A program made the position numbers and the translations under genes. From the NCBI RefSeq assembly GCF_963259705.1, contig NC_081847.1, forward strand, positions 69,709,754 through 69,773,753: a DNA stretch of 64,000 nucleotides. Direction: 5' to 3'. The first letter of the stretch is position 1. Every line of letters begins with the position of its first letter. The DNA is from Myotis daubentonii. Its lineage: Eukaryota; Chordata; Mammalia; Chiroptera; Vespertilionidae. Below, in pieces: positions 11,140 to 22,569 of the stretch. The notes below the pieces were generated by a model. It saw nothing but the letters and a program-made list of their open reading frames with translations, searched no databases and was not told the origin of the DNA.

Positions 11140-12430
11140 CATTTATTTATTGTTTATTCAAACATTTAATGAGCACGCACTCTATGGGCTCTGTGCGGGA
11201 CACCAGGAAAGCAGTTGAGTATTGGACCTAGTTGCCACCTACAGTCTACTGGGGGAGACAGAGAAATTGACAAGCAGGCAAATACTTAACAATGATTTCA
11301 GAGTCATCTAAGAAATAGCCACTGAGCAACCAATTATATGCCGAGCACAAAAGACAAGCCCCTACACATAGAGCTTCCCTTGAAGGGCAAGGAGGCAATC
11401 ATGATAAGGAAGTGTATGATGTATCAGACAGGCATGGTTCTACGGGGAAGGAGTGAGAGGGTGGGGGGGACTGGCGGATGCAGGAGCTGTTCTATCTCAG
11501 GTGGTCAGGGAAAGCCTCACGGGCTCAGTCCTCCAAGGGAAGGGAGAGAGGGAGCCAGGCAGATATCAGGGGCAAGAGGACCAGCAGATGCAAAGGCCCT
11601 GAGGTGGGAACATGCTGTTATATTTAGAGAAGAGCCAGAAGCCAGTGTGGCTGGAAGGAGGGGAAGGGGAGGGAGGTAGGAAGAGGTCAGAGAAGTAATG
11701 AGAGGCCGGTCATATTGGGTCTTATGAGCCATTTTACTCTAAGTAAGACGAGAAGCTGAAGGAGTTTTGAGAGGAAGCATGTTATGATCTGATTTATGTT
11801 TTAGCACCACAACTGAGAACATTCTGTAGGGGGCAAAGGCAGAAGCCGGGAGACCCGTGAGGAGGCTGCTGCAATAACCCAGGTGAGATGACAGTGGCTC
11901 GGACCAGGTTGTTAACAATAAAGGTGGCGAGAATGGTCTGGATCTATTTTAAGTTGGGGCTGGCATGATTTGCTGATGGATAAGACGTGGGGTGTGAGAT
12001 AAAGTCAAGAGCGTTTCCAAGGCTTCTGGCAGAAGCAGTTGGGCTAATGGAGCTGCCAGTTACTGAAATGGAGGAAGTGGGAAGAGGAGCAGTTTCAACT
12101 TTATTTTATCTCATTGTTATTTGTGTGTGTTGGGAGGGATGCAGGAGTCAGGAGTTCGGTTTGGGACATGATGAGATCGAAGTGCATTTCAGACATCCAA
12201 GTGGAGATGCTGACAGGCCAATGGATATAGCCACTGGGTTGCAGGGAGCGAGCTGAGTTGGACTTACACACTGAGTGGAATCAGCAAGTGGGTGGGATTG
12301 CACGTGGTCACCTAGCGAATGAGTGTAGACAGAAAAGAGGAGTGACCTGTGACGAAGCTCTGGGATCCTCCGACATACGGAAGGAGCTGAGGTGGAAACA
12401 GCAGAGGAGCCTGAAGGAGCCGCGAGGTCA
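11140..12430 (-). mobile_element. long L2 remnant, antisense
   Basis: Begins with the reverse complement of the L2 terminus (TTTATTGTTTATTCAAACATTTAATGAGC) and runs through GCAAAGGCCCTGAGGTGGGA, CTGCAATAACCCAGGTGAG and GACATCCAAGTGGAGATG, all L2 ORF2 3' landmarks in reverse. About 1.3 kb, without intact reverse transcriptase. Confidence 0.8.
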
Positions 12431-12473
12431 GTGAAGTACGGGTGCTGGGAGGGGCATGGGATGTTCCCTTGCT

Positions 12474-12475
<2 letters not shown>

Positions 12476-12515
<40 letters not shown>

Positions 12516-12520
12516 TGTGT
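12476..12520 (+). repeat. (TG)n microsatellite
   Basis: TG array with one TA interruption near 12508. Confidence 0.95.
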
Positions 12521-12769
12521 TGCAGTCTTTATCATACCTTTTAATAAGTCATGAGTTGATACAGAGAAGTAGATACAGAGAAGAGGGAGAGACCCGATCT
12601 GGGATAACCAAGGCAGGCTTCATATACTGGAGGTGACATTGGAGCCTGGCTTTGAGTGATTAATAAAGGCCCCATCATGCAAGATCAGGAAGGACATTCC
12701 AGGGAGAAGGAACAGTACATACAGAGACTCAGAGGCCTATGACCACGAGGGCATGCAAACTGAGTTCAT

Positions 12770-13475
12770 GGTCTCAGACCCTCTAATCTGCTACTCCCCC
12801 TCTGTTCCCCACATCTCCACCATGGCATCCCCCTCAACAGGTCCCGCTTTCTCACCTCCCCATAGCACTCCGCTGTGCCCCAAGGATTCTACCTTCTGCA
12901 TATCTCTAGGGACAGCCCTCTCCTTCCACCCTCATGCCCCTACCCAGGTCCAGGCCACAGTTATCACTCACCTGGACAACAGCCTCTTCTCCCATCTCCT
13001 GTTTCTTTCTCAGCCTCCCTCTGGGGGCCCTAGCATAACGAGGGGGATCTGTCTGCCTCACACCTACAGCGGCCTGGGTTTAAATACAAAATAAGGTTCA
13101 TGCCACTCCTCTGCTTCAGAAGCTTGCAACAGCTTCCCATTGCTTTCAGGACAAAATTCAAAATCTAACAAGGCCCACAGGGCCCTGCGTGTGGCCCCCT
13201 GCCTGCTCCTCCAGTCTCAGTCCCCCTTCACCTTCACTTCTGACCACCAGCCTCCTGCTACCTTTCAGGTTTCTCAGCTCTGCAACCCATCCAGCCTCGG
13301 GGCCTTTACCCATGCTGTTCCCTCCACTTGACATGCTCTTCCCTCCCCCTCCAATTCCGTTAGCGCCCACTCATCCCTCCAATCTGAGAAAATTGGACTT
13401 CCTCAGGGAACCCTTCCCAGAGCCCCAGGTTGGGCCAGTTCAATACTCCCCTTGCTCCCTGGTCCTTTTTTTGTG
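12770..13475 (+). mobile_element. L2 remnant, sense
   Basis: Classic L2 text: CAACAGCTTCCCATTGCTTT, AAGGCCCACAGGGCCCTG, GGGGCCTTTACCCATGCTGT, CCTCAGGGAACCCTTCCC. Confidence 0.85.
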
Positions 13476-13544
13476 GTCATTATCATACGTTTTAATGAAG
13501 TCATGAGTTAATGATAATAGTAGCTAATAGTTATTGACTATTTC

Positions 13545-13760
13545 ATGCTCAATAGTAAGTGAAATAAGTATATTATGTGTTTTTATATATTTTTAGCCAT
13601 TTAATTCCTCACACAACCCTATGCGATAGAGACTGTTAATATTCCCATTTTACAGAGGAGGAAACTGAGGCCCAGAAGAGGTTAGACATTGCACACAAGG
13701 TTGCACAGATAAAGAGCAAGCTGGGATGTGGACCTGGGCAGCCTGGGTCAGAACCAGTCA
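13545..13760 (-). mobile_element. MIR, antisense
   Basis: CCCATTTTACAGAGGAGGAAACTGAGGCCC followed by GTTGCACAGATAAAGAGC is the reverse complement of MIR. Confidence 0.85.
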
Positions 13761-13779
13761 TCTGTCTTTTCTAGTTGAT

Positions 13780-13896
13780 GTGAAACCCCCATGGAACTAG
13801 GGAGTACGTCTGTCTTGTTCACAGCTTCATCCCCTGCATCCTTCAGAGGGCTCAGTAAAGAATGAATGAATGAATGAATGAATGAATGAATGAATA
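13780..13896 (+). mobile_element. L2 3' end with (GAAT)n tail
   Basis: TCTGTCTTGTTCACAGCTTC and CAGTAAA lead into nine GAAT-type units at 13860-13896, the L2 tail. Confidence 0.8.
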
Positions 13897-14199
13897 GGAG
13901 TCTGAGCAGTACAGAGTTGGTGGTGTGGGGGTGCAAGCAAGGAGGCTGGAGCAATAGGATGAGACATGAAGGGCCCCGAATGGCACCAGATGAGTCCAGA
14001 CTTGGCCCTGGGCCACAGGAACCACAGGGCTTTCTTGAGCAGAGGAGGGTGGAGCTCAGATAAGTGTGTTAGAAAGCTCTGGCTGCTGGCTGCGGTGGAG
14101 GAGGGCCAGAGGTGGGCTCCTTCCCTGCCCAGCAGCCAGGCAAGACTGGCACCAGCCCCCTCCCACTTGGCCCTATTAGCATTCCACATGTGACTTGGG

Positions 14200-14470
14200 C
14201 TCCACAATTAACACAAAGGTACAGTCATTCATTCTGACTGGTGGACTCGGGGGATCAGCCTATCGGGGCTGGCTTCGCGGGGCTTCTGCTGGGAAGGCAT
14301 GTCACAGCACAGCGGCCACCGAAATGAAAAGCTATTAATAATGATCCTGGAACTTCACTCCCATCAGCTGTTTGTTTAAAGGTGTTCCGTACTCAGAGCC
14401 GCCTGATTTATGTGGGCAATAATGTGCCCTGGTTGGTCTGCACTTTTTAAAGTAGCGCTAATGGGGTGAG
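14200..14470. promoter_or_regulatory. candidate conserved non-coding element
   Basis: Repeat-free, AT-balanced patch with AGCTATTAATAATGATCC, an E-box next to a forkhead-like site (CAGCTGTTTGTTTAAAGG) and TTTATGTGGGCAATAA. Enhancer function is inference. Confidence 0.35.
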
Positions 14471-14589
14471 ACCAAGACCCCAGGGGATGCTGGGGAATAA
14501 GGCATGAAAGCCAGACCTGGTCAGACTCAGACCTCAACTCCCTTAAAAGGCCCTAGAGATGGCAAAAGGAGGAAGCAGAAAGAGCCAGG

Positions 14590-14740
14590 GGAGCTGGGTC
14601 CAGATCCCCGCAGCTCCACTTGACCAGCTGAAGCATGTCTCTCCTCATCTGCACTCGGAGTAAAAGAACACCTGCATTGCAGGTTAATGGGAGGATCCGT
14701 GAGGAGTAAATGCTCAGTACGGTCTTAGTTTTCTTCCCGT
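14590..14740 (+). mobile_element. MIR fragment, diverged
   Basis: Weak sense MIR pattern (GTCTCTCCTCATCTGCACTC, GAGGAGTAAATGCTCAGTAC). Confidence 0.45.
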
Positions 14741-14839
14741 CTCTTTTCTCAGTGGAAAGTCATTCCCACCACCTGCCCAGCCCTCTCCAAAAAGAAGCAT
14801 CCACACCACTCAAATGTTATTGAGGATCTGCAGTTGTAG

Positions 14840-14985
14840 TTAACAGTTACATTTTTGAAGGCCTCACAACACGGAGAGAGACATAGTATTGGCCCATTTT
14901 AGAGATGAGAAAACTGAGGCTTGGAGAGAGAGAAAGACAAATCTAAGGTGACCTAGCTCAAAGTCCACTACACTGTGAATTGCAA
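14840..14985 (-). mobile_element. MIR, antisense
   Basis: CCCATTTTAGAGATGAGAAAACTGAGGC then AGGTGACCTAGCTCAAAG. Confidence 0.75.
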
Positions 14986-15095
14986 ACGGTCAGAAATTGT
15001 GTCTATTTTGTCCGCTACTGTGTACCCAGCACCTTGCTCCATACCTGGCACATGATAGGAGCACAATACATGTTTGTTGAATTAAAAACAAAATG
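14986..15095 (+). mobile_element. L2 3' end fragment
   Basis: TACCCAGCACCTTGCTCCATACCTGGCACATGATAGG and TTTGTTGAATTAAAAAC fit the sense L2 terminus. Confidence 0.7.
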
Positions 15096-15227
15096 TGTCA
15101 GAACCTAGAGTCTTGACTTGGAGGCCTAATGCCCTTTTCACTGTTTTAGTGCCAAGGGTAGGCACAGTCAGACGTTAGATAAGTTAAATGAGGATGTTGG
15201 ATCAAATGACTCCAGGGAGATGTCAGC

Positions 15228-15412
15228 GGCACTACTGACACCTTGGGTTGGATAATTCTCTGTTGGGGGGCCATCCTGAGCACAGTAGGCTATTTAGTAG
15301 TGTCCCTGGCCTCCACCCACTAGATGCCCATAGCCTCTCCCCAGTTATGACAAGTAGAAAATGTCAAATGTACTGTGGGGGGAGCAAAATCGCCGCTGGT
15401 TGGGAACCACTG
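15228..15412 (-). mobile_element. MER5A, antisense
   Basis: GGTTGGATAATTCTCTGTTG, CCTCCACCCACTAGATGCC and a GGTTGGGAACCACTG end. Confidence 0.85.
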
Positions 15413-16740
15413 TCCTGGGGGCTCTCTCCAAATGTCGCACAAATTCTGCAGCAGAGGTTTCTGTTGTGGTTGGAGGTATGGGGGCATTCAAAACTTGAAT
15501 GCATGACCTGGCCTGTGACCCCAGGGGAAATGTCATATTGACATTTTCACAAAGTCCCATTTTCCTGCTTGGCTGTTAGAGAGCAGTTCTTCTCCTTGCC
15601 AGAGCCAATCACCTGGCAGCTTCTGCTGATGACACTGGCACAGAAGGTCACTGGATATGCAAGGTTAGGATTCCCAGAATGCACTGCATCTAAAAGCAGG
15701 GACCACGGGGTCCCTACTGAGTTCAGAGATGAGAGATCAGAGACTCTTTGGGGTGAAGGCCAGGGCTGAGCAGGGCTGAGCTCTAGGGATGCTCTGGAGA
15801 ATTTGAAAAGGAAAGAGAAAGCAAGAGGCAGGTCTGGGGCTGGTGCCACCAATGCAAAGATGGGGAGGCAGGAGTGGGGGGGGAAATGACCTGTGCCTGT
15901 TCCAGAAGGACAGCCTCCCATGTTCCCACCTGGGCAGATCCCTTCAGCAGGGGACACAGTTTCTTCTGGCTCCCAGCCATTCCCTTTAAGCCCCTGCCCT
16001 CAGGGACTCATGACACAGAGGCAGCTGGAGGGGCAGAAGTGGTGTATGTTCTGGTGTGGGACGCCAGGGGCTCCAGTGCACACTGGAACTTACGGCCCTG
16101 TGGCCAAGGGCGATGTTGAAAATAGTTAACAACCGTCACAGCACAGGCACTGATGGGTCAGAAGAGACGACACCTGAGAACAACCAGTAGGGCTGGCTGA
16201 GCCTGGAGCAGCCCTGCCACCGAGCCTTCATCTCCACGTCTATAAAAGTGGCCACACTCAAATCCACCCCGTAGGGCAAGGGGGTGAAATGGCAGTGAGG
16301 TACCCAACACGCACCTTGCATACTGCAGGCAACCAACAAACGCTCCTTAACTTCCCCAGAGTGTGCAGAAGGTGCTCAGGTCTGAATTACCTGCAGTGGA
16401 CCCCGGATCTCAGAAAAGACCTCTCTTTCCAGACGTTGAGGAAAGTTGTCTAACAAGCAGCCTCCCTCTGGCCAGCCTCGAGGAGCACAGAGGCTGATAG
16501 AGGTGCACTGGACCCAAATACATCAACTGCACCCACGTGCATCGAGGAACTACTCTGCCCCCAGGGGTCGTTGTCCTGCCCAGGGGCCTGAAACTGCCAC
16601 CCATTCCGGGAGGACCTGGATCTGTCCCTCCATCCTGGCTCAGCCAGGCCCCCTCTCGGTGTGTTTAGGCAGCTTGTCAGTACAAAATCTATTTTCTTAT
16701 CTCCTACTATATCTATTTTTCTAATTCTTACTTAACGTGC
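15413..16740. other. no gene seen
   Basis: Non-coding, moderately GC-rich sequence. Parts near 16130-16350 look like weak MIR fragments (CATCTCCACGTCTATAAAAG). Nothing firm. Confidence 0.5.
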
Positions 16741-16880
16741 TCCCCTGAAAATAAGAAAATCATTGGAACAATTTCCCTAAGTGTGGAAGATTAGTCTGAA
16801 ACCGGCATTAAGGGGACTAATTACCTTCATTCTCCCACCTTTCCGACAGCCGTTTGTTAGCTTAGAGGACTCATTCATCT
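16741..16880. promoter_or_regulatory. candidate conserved non-coding element
   Basis: AT-rich repeat-free patch including GGGGACTAATTACCTTC with a homeodomain-type TAATTA core. Function is inferred only. Confidence 0.25.
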
Positions 16881-16946
16881 GCGGCTCAGGAAAGTCAGTT
16901 GGCACCAGGCTGCGGTGGATTCCCCGCTCCTGCTTCCACTCACAGG

Positions 16947-16947
<1 letters not shown>

Positions 16948-16982
<35 letters not shown>
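16948..16982 (+). repeat. (TG)n microsatellite
   Basis: Uninterrupted TG dinucleotides over 35 bp. Confidence 0.97.
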
Positions 16983-16984
<2 letters not shown>

Positions 16985-17014
16985 GGATCCAATTCAGAGC
17001 CGGGTCCGGGTTGT

Positions 17015-17125
17015 GCTGGCGTGAGCTTCCCTGCACTGACTCACAGAATGACTTTGAGGAGGTCACTTTGTCTCTTTGGGCCTCAGTTTCCCGGTCGGTA
17101 AAGTGAGGGTGGTTTTTCTAAGTTC
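17015..17125 (+). mobile_element. MIR fragment
   Basis: GGGCCTCAGTTTCCCGGTC and AAAGTGAGGGTGG match the MIR middle. Confidence 0.65.
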
Positions 17126-17334
17126 TTGTTACTGTGTGCAGTGATGCCTGCTCCCGGGGAGCCCAGGTACTACACAGCCGACCCCACCCACTCCTCATCT
17201 GCACAGTGGCCCCGAGGGTAGCTATTACCGTTAGCACCGCGTACACAGCAGAAAGCGGAGGATCAGAGAGAGAGGCGATGTGCGTCCACCACGCAGACAG
17301 CGAGTGCCCCAGGATGGCTCTCCCAGTGAACATG

Positions 17335-17490
17335 GAGTCTGAAGACCTGGGCTCCAACCCCAATTCGAACTCATGCCAGTGGTGTGACTAGAGGCACATC
17401 CCAGCATCTCTCTGAGCCTCAATTTTCTCCTCTGTAAATTGGGGACAGTTATCATGCTTCCTGCTATAGGCGGGTGTGGAGAGCCCCGCA
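17335..17490 (+). mobile_element. MIR SINE
   Basis: GAGTCTGAAGACCTGGGCTC, GTGTGACTAGAGGCAC and CTCAATTTTCTCCTCTGTAA. Confidence 0.75.
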
Positions 17491-17884
17491 TGTTGGAATG
17501 CGTCCTGAACTCGACCTGAAGTGAGGTGGCAAAGAAAGGGTGGCGACGTTGAAGCTCATGTGAGGGAGGAGGACCAGGGAGGGGCAAAGACTTGCACAGA
17601 GCATGCTCGGAGTCTGTGGAAGCAGGGACAAGAACCCAGGTATCTGGACCCCCAGCTCCTCTGTACCTGGCTAGCTGTCCCCACGCCCATCCTCAGCACT
17701 GAGGGCCTCCTCACTGAACGAGGCCTTGGGAGGCATGAAGGCTTGTAACAAAGGAGCAAGTTGACAAATAGTGACACCCAGAGTGAGGCCAGGATTACTG
17801 GCTCCAGAGCCCAGGCCTGTGAACCTGATGTGGGGGAGGGGCCGTCACCCACCCCCTCCTGGGGGAGAACTCATTGAGGGAGGC

Positions 17885-18190
17885 GGATAAGCTCTGAGAA
17901 CATCTTCCATTTTCCATTTAACCACCCAGTATTGAATTATAAATAATTCATACACCTGCCAAACATTTGATTAAAAGAACCCAATTCGCACTGCATTTGT
18001 CAAGGGGTAAGAATTGCATTTGGTGTTTTTTATTTTAATCTGTCCTTTAACTCTTTTACGAATATTTATTTATACTTGGCTGTCAGGTTTTATTCTATTT
18101 GCCCTGATTTTACTCTGGCTGTAGCTGGCATTTTTTCCTTTCCCTTTTTATTTTGTCACTTCTGCCGGGTAGTCTTGCATCTGAGAGCCC
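17885..18190. promoter_or_regulatory. candidate conserved non-coding element, AT-rich
   Basis: No repeat resemblance. Contains a near-palindromic GAATTATAAATAATTC, the forkhead-like AATATTTATTTATAC and TTTATTTTAATC in about 300 bp of clean AT-rich sequence. An enhancer role is inference. Confidence 0.35.
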
Positions 18191-18574
18191 AGAGGTAATA
18201 AATAAGGAAGGAAGACTCGTCTTGGCTCTCTCTCTCTACACTCGTGCCCCACCCCCTTCTCCGCCCACTGTTTATAGACCCCTCACTCCCCAGCTGCTCC
18301 CCACCCACCCAGGCTAGTCTACTCTGGATCTAATCTGCTGAGTCCAGGGTCTCCTGGGCGCACACATCTCTGCCTCCCGACCTCTGCACCTGCCTTTCCC
18401 CTTCCATCCTTCTTTCTCGTTGCCAACCATAGAGTATGCACTCAGCAATGATCTTGTGAATGAATAAATGAAGAAGCATCATTAAAATCATCAGTGTCAG
18501 TGTCTTTGGGGACAAAAGGGAAGTATTGGCATTCATCAAGTCTGGCGATGAGAATAGGTTGTCACAGTGGACCT

Positions 18575-18775
18575 GAGAGCTAGACAAGCCCTAAGCCCCA
18601 GCTCTGCCACTTAGCAGCTGTGTGGATTTGGGTAAGCTACTTCAGCTCCCTAGGTCCGCATTCCCTCGTCTGTAAAAGGCATCTATAAAAACAGCACCCT
18701 CGTCAGAGATTAATATAAGAATGAGTGCACGTGCCCAGCACGCAGTAAGTATTCAAAAAATGGCAGCTGTGATTT
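18575..18775 (+). mobile_element. MIR SINE
   Basis: CCCAGCTCTGCCACTTAGCAGC, CCCTCGTCTGTAAAAGGC and CGCAGTAAGTATTCAAA. Confidence 0.85.
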
Positions 18776-19299
18776 TTAAGATAAAAACCCCTCTTTCAAC
18801 GCTGCTCAGATTCCCACCTGCCCCTCCTGCTTCTCCCTTGAGTCTGAAGTTTGGGGCACATGGGATAGGATCTTGAATGCCAGGTGTAGGTCAACAGATG
18901 GGTCTCTGACCGACCAGAAAAGGAAGAGCTGCCCCCTCCCTTGCGCTGGCTACCTGCTTTCCCAATAATGCCCCGTGTTTGTCAGAGGGCTCACGCGGGT
19001 CGGTCTGTGAGTTGACATGAAAACTTGTTTCTGCCAAATGATTCAGGGAGCCGGGAATTAACTTGAGACCCGTGTCAATCAGTGCTCACTGCATACAAAG
19101 GGGCAGGCAGGGGTGTTGTTGCCCACGAAAGGTGTGTATGCGATTTTTTTTTTTTTTTTAGTTTACCCAACACATTATTATATGCCTTGTGCGTTTTATG
19201 TCAATCTCCTATAAAATCCTAGCATCTTTCAAAATCCAGTCCAGTTTCCTCTAGTTCCCCGGGCATCTCACTAAATTAGAAGGGACCTCAGGGCCCCAT
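18776..19299. other. no gene; possible regulatory patch
   Basis: 18970-19090 is repeat-free with AACTTGTTTCTGCC, TGATTCAGGGAGCCG and CCGTGTCAATCAGTGC; it may be conserved. A poly(T) run lies at 19145-19160. Confidence 0.35.
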
Positions 19300-19470
19300 G
19301 TGCCACCTGAGCTATCCACCACAGCCTCATCACAGGTCTCCCTGCCTCCCTTTCAAAGCCACACTTCACGCAGCATCTTCTGTAGGAGACCTATCTAACC
19401 ATGTCACTCTCTTGATTAAACCTTCAGTGGCTCCCCACTGCCCTAGAGGTCACGGTCAAGATGGCCCTAG
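19300..19470 (+). mobile_element. L2 fragment
   Basis: TAACCATGTCACTCTCTTGATTAAACC and CAGTGGCTCCCCACTGCCC match sense L2. Confidence 0.75.
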
Positions 19471-19584
19471 TGAACTAACACATGGGATCAAGAGGACCCT
19501 GGCTTGTGAGTGGGGCCTGCCACCCCAGCTAGATTGTGGTGACTTTTCCTGCTCTTATTGGTAATTGAACTCCATTGATCATTT

Positions 19585-19690
19585 AAGCCAAGCCACGGAC
19601 TTTCCTGGGCACCTACTTTATGTTGGGCACTGTGTCTGGCACAGGTTCTGGGTTGAGTCTGGCCCCTGCTTAGAGTAAAAAAAGCTGTGG
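19585..19690 (-). mobile_element. L2 3' end fragment, antisense
   Basis: GGGCACCTACTTTATGTTGGGCACTGTG. Confidence 0.6.
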
Positions 19691-19699
19691 GATGAGGAA

Positions 19700-19845
19700 C
19701 AAACAGGAACCAACGTTCATGGAGTGGTTACTGTGTACACTTTGCCCACAGCAGCCTGCAAACTAGGTATTATTTTGTAAAACAAGGAAGTGGCTTGCTC
19801 AAGGTCACCAGCTAGTATCCAAGGTCTATCCTTAGCAACATACTG
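19700..19845 (-). mobile_element. MIR-like fragment, antisense
   Basis: GGTTACTGTGTACACTTTG and GTGGCTTGCTCAAGGTCACC. Confidence 0.6.
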
Positions 19846-20064
19846 CCTCCCAGAAACGAGTGAGTGAGGGTCTCTAGAGAAAGGACAGCCTCCAGACCAC
19901 GTGGCCGAGGTCTTCAGGGCCAGCCAAGTGGGGCTGTGGGACGCCTGGTTGGAGACTGAGGGCGCCCCTGCGGAGAGCTCGGAGGCAGGGTGGAGCCCCT
20001 AATGACAGCAGTGGCTGGGAAATGGTTTAAAGGAGCCGAAGCAGGAGAAAGAGAGGCCTGGGCT

Positions 20065-20230
20065 ACTGAACCAGACAGGCCCAAGTCTGACTCCCAGCTC
20101 TGTGGCCACACACCACATGTGTGACCTGGGAAAAATCGCTTCATGTCTCTGCACCCATTTTCCTTCTCAAATGAACAGAAAATAAAACCCATCCCTCAAA
20201 GTCTCATTGAAAGGATGGAGAAAGGTCACG
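20065..20230 (+). mobile_element. MIR SINE
   Basis: CTGACTCCCAGCTCTGTGGCC, TGTGTGACCTGGGAAAAATC and CATTGAAAGGATGGAG. Confidence 0.7.
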
Positions 20231-20344
20231 TGGGCAAAAAATGCTGTCAACTAGAAAATGAATTACACATTCTCTATGCACATACTAGTATAATTCAGTC
20301 CTCTAAACCAGCAAGGCAGGAATTTTTTAAAGTTGATTTCGTTT

Positions 20345-20720
20345 AAGAAATTAATTTTAATTTTGTAAGAAATACATGAATCGGGACACTTTTCAATGAA
20401 GCTTGAGCCCCTTTTACCACCCTCTCCAAGCTGGTCTTTCCCCCCTTCATCAGCAGTCACGTGGCCAGGAGCTTCGGTGTGCATGATTGCGTACCATTTT
20501 TATACTTGAGCATACATTATATGTACCCACCGAAAGTAAGCAGCATTGTTGTTTTTTTTAAATGTAAATGGATTCATACTAGATGTTTCATCACTCTGCA
20601 ACTTGCTTTTTTCTCTCCAACAATGCTTTTGAAAGCTATCATGTTGATATATATAGCTCTGGTTCATTCATTTAAGTGCCGTATTCCATCGTATGAGCAT
20701 ACTCCATTTTTATGTGTCCG
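20345..20720. mobile_element. old LINE remnant (L1-like, unresolved)
   Basis: AAATGGATTCATACTAGATG, CTCTGCAACTTGCTTTTTTC and GTGCCGTATTCCATCGTATG are typical ancient LINE words. Confidence 0.5.
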
Positions 20721-20864
20721 GTCCCTTCCTAGCAGATGCGGACACTGTTTCCCCTTCCCCCTTAGTGCCAGCAGTGCCGTGGTGATTGTCTGCGCGCGTA
20801 TCTCCTGGGACGCAGGCCGAAGCTTCTCTAGCAGAGATTTCCAGGGCAGGTAATAGATCAGGGT

Positions 20865-21065
20865 GGGGCTTATTAATGATAATAGTTACCATATGCCAAG
20901 CTTTGCCCATGTTCTAGGAACATCATCTCATTCAAACCTCGCAGTAAGACCACGTGGGAGCAGTGATCATGTCCAGTTTTCAGATGAGAAGGCTAAGGCC
21001 CAGGGACAGGCAGGACTCACTTGGAGCCACACGGCAGGGTTGGACAGAGTTTGGACCAGGACCTG
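20865..21065 (-). mobile_element. MIR-family element, antisense
   Basis: TACCATATGCCAAGCTTTGC, GTCCAGTTTTCAGATGAGAAGGC and GGCAGGGTTGGACAG. Confidence 0.7.
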
Positions 21066-21639
21066 GCTTTTCTCAGCCCAGCACACCCCCTACCCCAACA
21101 GCCATCTCTCCCTCTGCTCATGGGGGTTTAGGGCAAGAATATCTGGAAAAACTAACTGGACCATTCTGGACCTAGAGTCCAGAACCCATAACATTCCAAG
21201 TGGCTTGTGTCTTCTGGGGATAGGAGAGGTGTCCATGTCATCTCCGGGCCAGGGGACTCATCTTGTCAGCTGGAAGGACCACCTCTCTTGAGTTTTTCTT
21301 GAGGCAGACATCAGGGGCTGAGGCAGCAGAGGTGGGGACTGGCAGGGGCATTGAACCATGGAATCTTAGGATCCTGAGCTGGCCCACCTACGAGGAGAAA
21401 CTGAGGCCCAGAGGTAGGGTGGGCGTTGGGAGGCTGTACGGTCAGGACCAGGGGATGAGCAGGGTTGGGAGGCTGCCTTGCCCCTGTCCAGGATCCCGAG
21501 CAGTTGAGCAAAGGAGCCTGGAAGCCTGGTCCAGAGTTAGTGGCCAACACAAGAAGCAAAGCCAGGCACTGCCCCAGAAGGCCACAGCCAGACGGGAAAG
21601 GGAAGGAGGGGTGTATCCGGGACCTTCAACCTTCCCCCT
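21066..21639. other. no gene; one antisense MIR-like patch
   Basis: 21355-21420 (CTTAGGATCCTGAGC, AGAAACTGAGGCCCAGAGG) is repeat-like. Otherwise non-coding. Confidence 0.5.
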
Positions 21640-22170
21640 GTCCTCACCACCCGTTATGGCAGATGAGCCATCCTGGTCCCCTTTCTACCTGGGCTCTAGA
21701 CCCCTGCTCTCCACTTCTGCACCATGTTCCTGCCGTGCCGGCTCCTCCCCATCAGCACTGAACACAGTCCTCTCTCCTTTAAACAGTCCCTCTCTCACCG
21801 CCACATTCCTCTCCAGTAGGCCCCCTCCCCCCTTCCCTTCTCAGCCCAACTTATCAACTTGTCTCCTTTCATTCCCTCCCACTCACTCCTCAGCCCGCTC
21901 CAATCTGGTGTCCACCCCCTTCCCCATTACAGCTCTCACAGGCCCCACCATGGCCTGCACTACACCACGATGCTTCTGTTCCTCAACTCTGATCCCTGCA
22001 TTCTCAGGTCACCACCTTTGGTCTCTTACAACATCAGAAACCCAGGGGTCACACCATCCTCCAAATCCCTCCTCGCTGATCTCCCTGACCCCTCCCGCAT
22101 CTCCTGCTTCTCTTCTGCCTCCCTGATCCGCTCATTCTCCATCGCAGTTGCCATCTCCTCCTCCACCTGT
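21640..22170 (+). mobile_element. L2 remnant, sense
   Basis: C/T-rich L2 ORF2 relic (CCAATCTGGTGTCCACCCCC, AAACCCAGGGGTCACACC). The long proline/serine-rich open frame across it is not a gene. Confidence 0.65.
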
Positions 22171-22569
22171 TTAATTTGTTTAAAAACACATTATTAAGTT
22201 AAAAAAAATACAAAGAGGTATTGAGAGAAAAATAAACACAAATGACTTTCAATTTCACCAACCAGTTATTCCCCCTCTGATATTCTTTAAGAAACAGATG
22301 TGGCACGTGTCCCACGTGTGCTCTGGGTACAGAGCCTCCCAGGACCCCCACCCTGCCAGCTGCTCTCCAGAGGTAAACCCTGTTTATGATTTCCCATAAT
22401 TCCTTCCAGAAAATGTTTTGCTCCTACTCCAGCACATGTGTGTGTGTGTTCTTTTATTTACCCTGAAGGAATCACGCCTAACAGCCTTTCTGTAGTCCCC
22501 ATTCTTGTCTCAAGCCATGGGGTGTTTTTGTGGGCATAACGCCCAAGTCACTAGTTGCCAGCTTGCATT
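22171..22569. other. unresolved AT-rich repeat-like stretch
   Basis: Begins with A-rich sequence after the L2 relic. May be an L1 or other LINE fragment; I cannot name it. No gene. Confidence 0.4.

Noticed and set aside
21263..22126. 287-codon plus-strand open frame
   Set aside because: Its second half is a sense L2 relic and the rest lacks any family signal.
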